From Odobenus rosmarus divergens (Eukaryota > Chordata > Mammalia > Carnivora > Odobenidae), in assembly GCF_000321225.1 (NCBI RefSeq), contig NW_004450582.1, positions 5,645 through 69,644 of the forward strand: a DNA stretch of 64,000 nt. Direction: 5' to 3'. Each line of letters opens with the position of its first letter. Position 1 is the first letter of the stretch. Made by a program: the position numbers and the translations under genes. Positions 60,275 to 64,000 of this stretch are shown here, one piece after another. Below the pieces are notes generated by a model, which had not been told where the DNA came from, searched no databases, and saw nothing but the letters and a program-made list of their open reading frames with translations.

Positions 60275-60350
60275 GATTCTAGAATGGTGCCTGGGTCATA
60301 TATGTCACTCAATTAATAATTTTTCAGTGAGTGACTAAATGAATAAATAA
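60275..60350 (+). mobile_element. L2/MIR 3' end relic
   Basis: GAATGGTGCCTGGGTCATATA and GAGTGACTAAATGAATAAAT follow the L2 3' end. Confidence 0.55.
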
Positions 60351-61299
60351 GTTCTTCCCAAACTACATGACTGAGAATAGAGAAAAATGGTTTCCCAAAA
60401 GAAAATTTTGGTTCTGCTATTAGAACAAGAGGGGATGGCTGCAGAAGCCAGATCAGCAGATGCTAGATGTTCAGACTAATCTTTCCAACATGAAGATGTC
60501 AAAACCTGTGTGTGCCTGGGTGATCGTTGAAAGAAACTCTGTGTTTCTAAAACTTAATTTTATCGTTGCTATAGTGGTCACTGGTAATGTTTCTTGAAAA
60601 GAATTATTCACTCAGTCTTTTTAAGATAACAATTTAAGTGCTGTTAAGAGATAGTAAACAAAAAACAGGAATATGTTATGCTAAAACCCTAAAAAAATGT
60701 TCATTTTAATTTATTTCATTCTTCTAGAAGAATTATACTTTCATATGCCAAAGTTAAATAATTTCATAATAATATGTAATCCAACCAAAACATGGTTAGA
60801 ATCCTTACCTCTTTTATTACTATTTAAGCAATCTTTGTCTTACTTCCTAACAGTATTCTGTGAAAATCATTTGTAGAAATATTTCTGTCCTAAAGATGGT
60901 CAGATCAGATAACTTGACTTACATGGAGCTCCAGAGTTAAATCCAAGAATAGAGTTCATGGATCAGTCCCTACTATCAGTACAATAGGTCCTCTTTACTC
61001 CATTAATATCAAATAAGGGAATACTTTACACAAACACTGGATGCTTAAATTACCCCTGTAGCCTGCCACAATGGAACCTAAGTAGAGTTATAATGATGCT
61101 TTTTAAATAGAAAAACAAGGCCTTGAACCTGATCAAGGGAATTTTATTTTCTCTTAAGACTCTCTTGGATAATGATTACAGATACTAAAAATCTGTAAAC
61201 ATACTCATTTTCTACTTAGAATAAATTTTACTATATACTCTTGTAATTTTAAGAAAAAATATATCTTTGCATAAACATTTGTGGGATGTTTTTATATTT
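60351..61299. other. Unannotated noncoding stretch
   Basis: No gene or repeat recognised. Confidence 0.5.
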
Positions 61300-61390
61300 A
61301 ATAACATTTATGAAAAGCATTTATTGACCCATAGAAAATGCTTAATAATTGTTGACTATGTTAATCTTTATTATTATTATTATTATGTAA
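61300..61390 (+). mobile_element. MIR 3' end relic with (TTA)n
   Basis: AAAGCATTTATTGACCCATAG and AAATGCTTAATAATTGTTG, then TTATTATTATTATTATTA, follow the MIR 3' end. The TTA run encodes the Tyr run of the 135-codon frame at 61267-61674, which I do not support as a gene. Confidence 0.7.
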
Positions 61391-62050
61391 CAAATGTTCT
61401 TCTTAGAAAAAGATTGAATATAACTAAAACTAACAGAAAAAAATTCTCAATACAATCTACTAGCCAAAAATACTTAATATGTGTCACCAAAGGGAGATTT
61501 TTTGACCTCCTACATGAAGGAGTAGATACTAGTCAAACAGTTTTTGATCTCCATCAACATGACTACCTACCCAATGGTCTGGAAAGGCAGCACTATAATG
61601 GTATTTTTGGCATTCTCTTAGTTTCTCATGATAACATAAAAAAACATTATCCTTATAATATTGCTGTATTGTGATTTTCATCACTATTGTCAGTACATTG
61701 TTTTTAGGAAAAAAAAACAAAAAAACCAAAAACCCCTTTACTCAGCTATGGAGTGGCCCATAAGTCCATAGGAATTGGTATGGTCATATATTCATAAGCT
61801 CAGGCTAAGTGCCTGAAATATTATAAAGATACTAAGAAATTAGCAGAATTCAATAATGAAGATGATGTTGCAAATAAAAAGTAAAATAAGGAGGAAAGGA
61901 GGAAAGAATGAGGGAGGGAATGAAGAAAGCAGAAAGAGAAAAAGAGAAGAACAGAAAAAGAAAAGAGGGGATGCTATTAACTGCGTAATGTACTACAGTA
62001 CTACAGAGAATAAGGGCAGGGGCCCCCTCCCTCCAAAATACATTGGTTTA
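61391..62050. other. Unannotated stretch with a purine tract
   Basis: No gene recognised. GGAGGAAAGGAGG-type purines span 61886-61970. Confidence 0.55.
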
Positions 62051-62064
62051 AAAAGTGTCACCTT

Positions 62065-62267
62065 GGGGCGTCTGGGTGGGTCAGTCGGTTAAGCGTCTGC
62101 TTTTGACTCAGATCATGATCCCAGGATTCTGGGATCAAGCCCCATGTGGGGCTCCCTGCTCAGCCGGGAACCTGCTTCTCCCTCTCCCTCTGTCCCTCCC
62201 CCCATTCATGCGCTTGCGCTCTCTCCGCTCTCAAATAAATAAAATCTTTAAAAAAATAAAAAATTTT
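62065..62267 (+). mobile_element. CAN SINE, full length
   Basis: The head is GGGGCGTCTGGGTGGGTCAG and the tail AAATAAATAAAATCTTT. The duplication AAAAAGTGTCACCTT (62050-62064) against AAAAGGTGTCACCTT (62268-62282) has one mismatch. Confidence 0.96.
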
Positions 62268-62319
62268 AAAAGGTGTCACCTTTTGTAACTAAAGAATACC
62301 TCAGCAGTGTAATGACACT

Positions 62320-62434
62320 CTGTTCTGAGCATGGAGCCTGGTTGGGGACTGGATCCCAAGAGCCCAAGACCACAACCTGAGCCAAAACCAAGAATTGGAC
62401 ACTTAACCAACTGCATGCACCACCCAGGTGCCCG
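62320..62434 (-). mobile_element. CAN SINE fragment, head half only
   Basis: The right end reads CACCACCCAGGTGCCC and the body GAGCCAAAACCAAGAATTGG. The CT-rich middle and A tail are missing, so it is a truncated older copy. Confidence 0.88.
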
Positions 62435-62617
62435 GCTTAAAAAGCTCTTATATTAATAAAATTCTCTTTTGTTTCTATTTGTTGCTTTTGGGATAGTGGA
62501 TATTAATGGTAATTATTGAGATTACCTCTGACTCTTTCTATCACTTTTCGTAAGCTCAGTGCTGGTTTTGAATTGAACCATTACATTTGAAGGTTGCTTC
62601 CTGCCAACAGTTTCTTT

Positions 62618-62805
62618 TTTTTAAAAAAGATTTTATTTATTTATTTATTTATTTATTTGAGAGAGAGAATGAGATGGGGGAGAGTCAGAGGGAGAAGCAG
62701 ACTCCCCGCTGAGCAGGGAGCCCGATGTGGGACTCGATCCCGGGACTCCAGGATCATGACCTGAGCCGAAGGCAGTCGCTTAACCAACTGAGCCACCCAG
62801 GCACG
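62618..62805 (-). mobile_element. CAN SINE, full length, young
   Basis: Near-consensus body: GAGCAGGGAGCCCGATGTGG and ACTGAGCCACCCAGGC. The tail side has TTTATTTATTTATTTATTTA. A perfect 18-bp duplication, CCTGCCAACAGTTTCTTT, lies at 62600-62617 and 62806-62823. It is one of the most recent-looking insertions in the window. Confidence 0.97.
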
Positions 62806-62939
62806 CCTGCCAACAGTTTCTTTCCCACTCCGTCCTAAATGTTAGCCACAAGATGACCAGCCAGGCACTCAAGAGAAATACATTTAAACTCATAAATGTC
62901 ATCTTCATTAAAGGACATTATACACTTAAAAAGCAAGGG

Positions 62940-63260
62940 TGAAATGGGTAAAGGCAGTCAAAAGGTACAAACTTCAGTTATAAAATAAGTAAGTCACCGG
63001 GATATAATGTACAGCATGATGACTGTACATTACATATATAATGTACATATATATATAAAACACTGCATTGTGTCTTTGAAAGTTGCTGAAAGAGTAGATC
63101 TTCAAAGTTATCACAAGAAAAAAGATAATTTTTAATTATGTGTGGTGATGGATGTTAACTTACTGTGATCATTTTGCAATATATATAAATATATCAAATC
63201 ATTAGATATGCCTGAAATGAATATAAAGTTAAGTGCCAATTATACCTCAATAAAAAAATT
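62940..63260 (+). mobile_element. L1 (L1MA-like) 3' UTR
   Basis: GAAATGGGTAAAGGCAGTCA, AAACTTCAGTTATAAAATAAG, GTACAGCATGATGACTGTA and a GTGCCAATTATACCTCAATA end follow an old L1 3' UTR. It is truncated at the 5' side and noncoding. Confidence 0.85.
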
Positions 63261-64000
63261 AACTATTAAATATTAAAGTAATTGTTCTCCAAAGCTAAAA
63301 CAAAACAATAAAAAAAGCAAATTCAAAGTTTCCAAACAAATTTCACTTTCTCGAGTACAGATTATTTCTTTTCAGGGAAAATATCTGTGAATGTGATTCA
63401 TAAAAGTGTCATTAAAAAAGGGCATTTGGGATTGGAAGATATAAGTTTTTCAGGTTGTACTCTACACGGAAGTTTTTGTTTTTGTTTTCTTCACCTAAGT
63501 TTGTAGAAAACTATAGCATCCTTCCTCACCTTGTAGGAATCTTCTTTTACCATGTAGAAGGGAGTGTTTGTACTTAAAATAATCCGTATAAGAAAGAACA
63601 GCTTCCATTTTCAGATCCCATTGTCTTGAATATTGCAGTAGTAATTAGGGACATAAATAGACATAAGAAGAACAAGAGAAAAGTATATGTTAGCAATGCA
63701 ATTAAGTATAAGCAGAAAGTCTAGTGGTATAGTGCTAAAAATTGCAATTAGGAAAACGTGTATTTTGTATGATTAGCATTATTCCTAGTAATTCCAGAAA
63801 GTGGGCTATGGTGGATGGCAGAAATATAATCTGTGTTTTGAGATGTAAAAAAAACGAAAGGAAGGTGTTACCTGGGACAAGACCAGGATGAGTTCAGTAA
63901 CTCTACCTTAGTTCCTTCTAGTTAAAGAGTATCTGTAGATTTTATTCCATTTGATGCAATTATTTGTCCTAATGTACATATTTTTAATCGGTATATCATT
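63261..64000. other. Unannotated noncoding stretch
   Basis: Nothing recognisable. Confidence 0.5.

Noticed and set aside
61267..61674. 135-codon open frame as a gene
   Set aside because: It starts in a MIR relic and reads through a TTA microsatellite (Tyr run). No recognised domain, splice context or promoter.

Overview
This window looks like nuclear DNA of a mammal of the order Carnivora, most likely an arctoid caniform (bear, pinniped or mustelid group). The evidence is about twenty copies of the carnivore tRNA-Lys-derived SINE (CAN SINE/SINEC), with heads of the form GGGCGCCTGGGTGGCTCAG and tails of CT-rich sequence followed by AATAAATAAAATCTTT, plus carnivore-type L1 3' ends (1-238, 24994-25469, 54951-55475). 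The subfamily look fits arctoids better than dog or cat, but I cannot name the species.

I find no supportable protein-coding gene, exon, rRNA, functional tRNA, CRISPR array or bacterial feature. Every open reading frame is short. The longest (51653-52135, 160 codons) lies inside a degenerate tandem array, and most others lie in L1 ORF2 remnants, SINEs or simple repeats. The window reads as AT-rich, L1-rich intergenic or deep intronic DNA.

Layout: 1-4.6 kb is a young L1 3' end followed by an old, internally deleted L1 carrying two SINEs and a Tigger1 MITE. 4.7-11.4 kb is mostly low-repeat DNA with one strong CTCF-like motif (6274-6292), a MIR, SINEs and an old degenerate repeat. 11.4-19.7 kb is mostly minus-strand L1, including a GC-rich block read as an L1 5' UTR (16413-17490) and a clean 1.8 kb insertion with target-site duplications (17879-19676). 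19.7-28.8 kb is MIR relics, SINEs and unannotated DNA. 28.8-31.7 kb is an L1 that split a hAT MITE. 32.8-36.2 kb is old L1, a younger L1 end, a SINE, and a Tigger2-like element split by an L1. 37.9-38.9 kb is a SINE split by an L1 and contains a second CTCF-like motif. 38.9-45.7 kb is mostly unannotated, with one L2 relic. 46.2-49.1 kb holds a pure pentanucleotide repeat, two facing related LTRs and old L1 pieces. 50.9-53.0 kb holds a polypyrimidine tract, a GC-rich satellite-like array of about 390-450 bp units, and a second Tigger1 copy. 53.5-55.5 kb is minus-strand L1. 55.5-64 kb is mostly unannotated, with a MER5A-type MITE, four further SINE insertions or fragments and an L1 3' end.

No genes act together here. 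The content is a record of nested transposition. The most notable items are the satellite-like array, the two CTCF-like motifs, a 42-bp perfect AC/GT palindrome, and several insertions with long perfect target duplications. I did not find a new biological system. All repeat family names come from recall of consensus sequences and were not checked by a database search.
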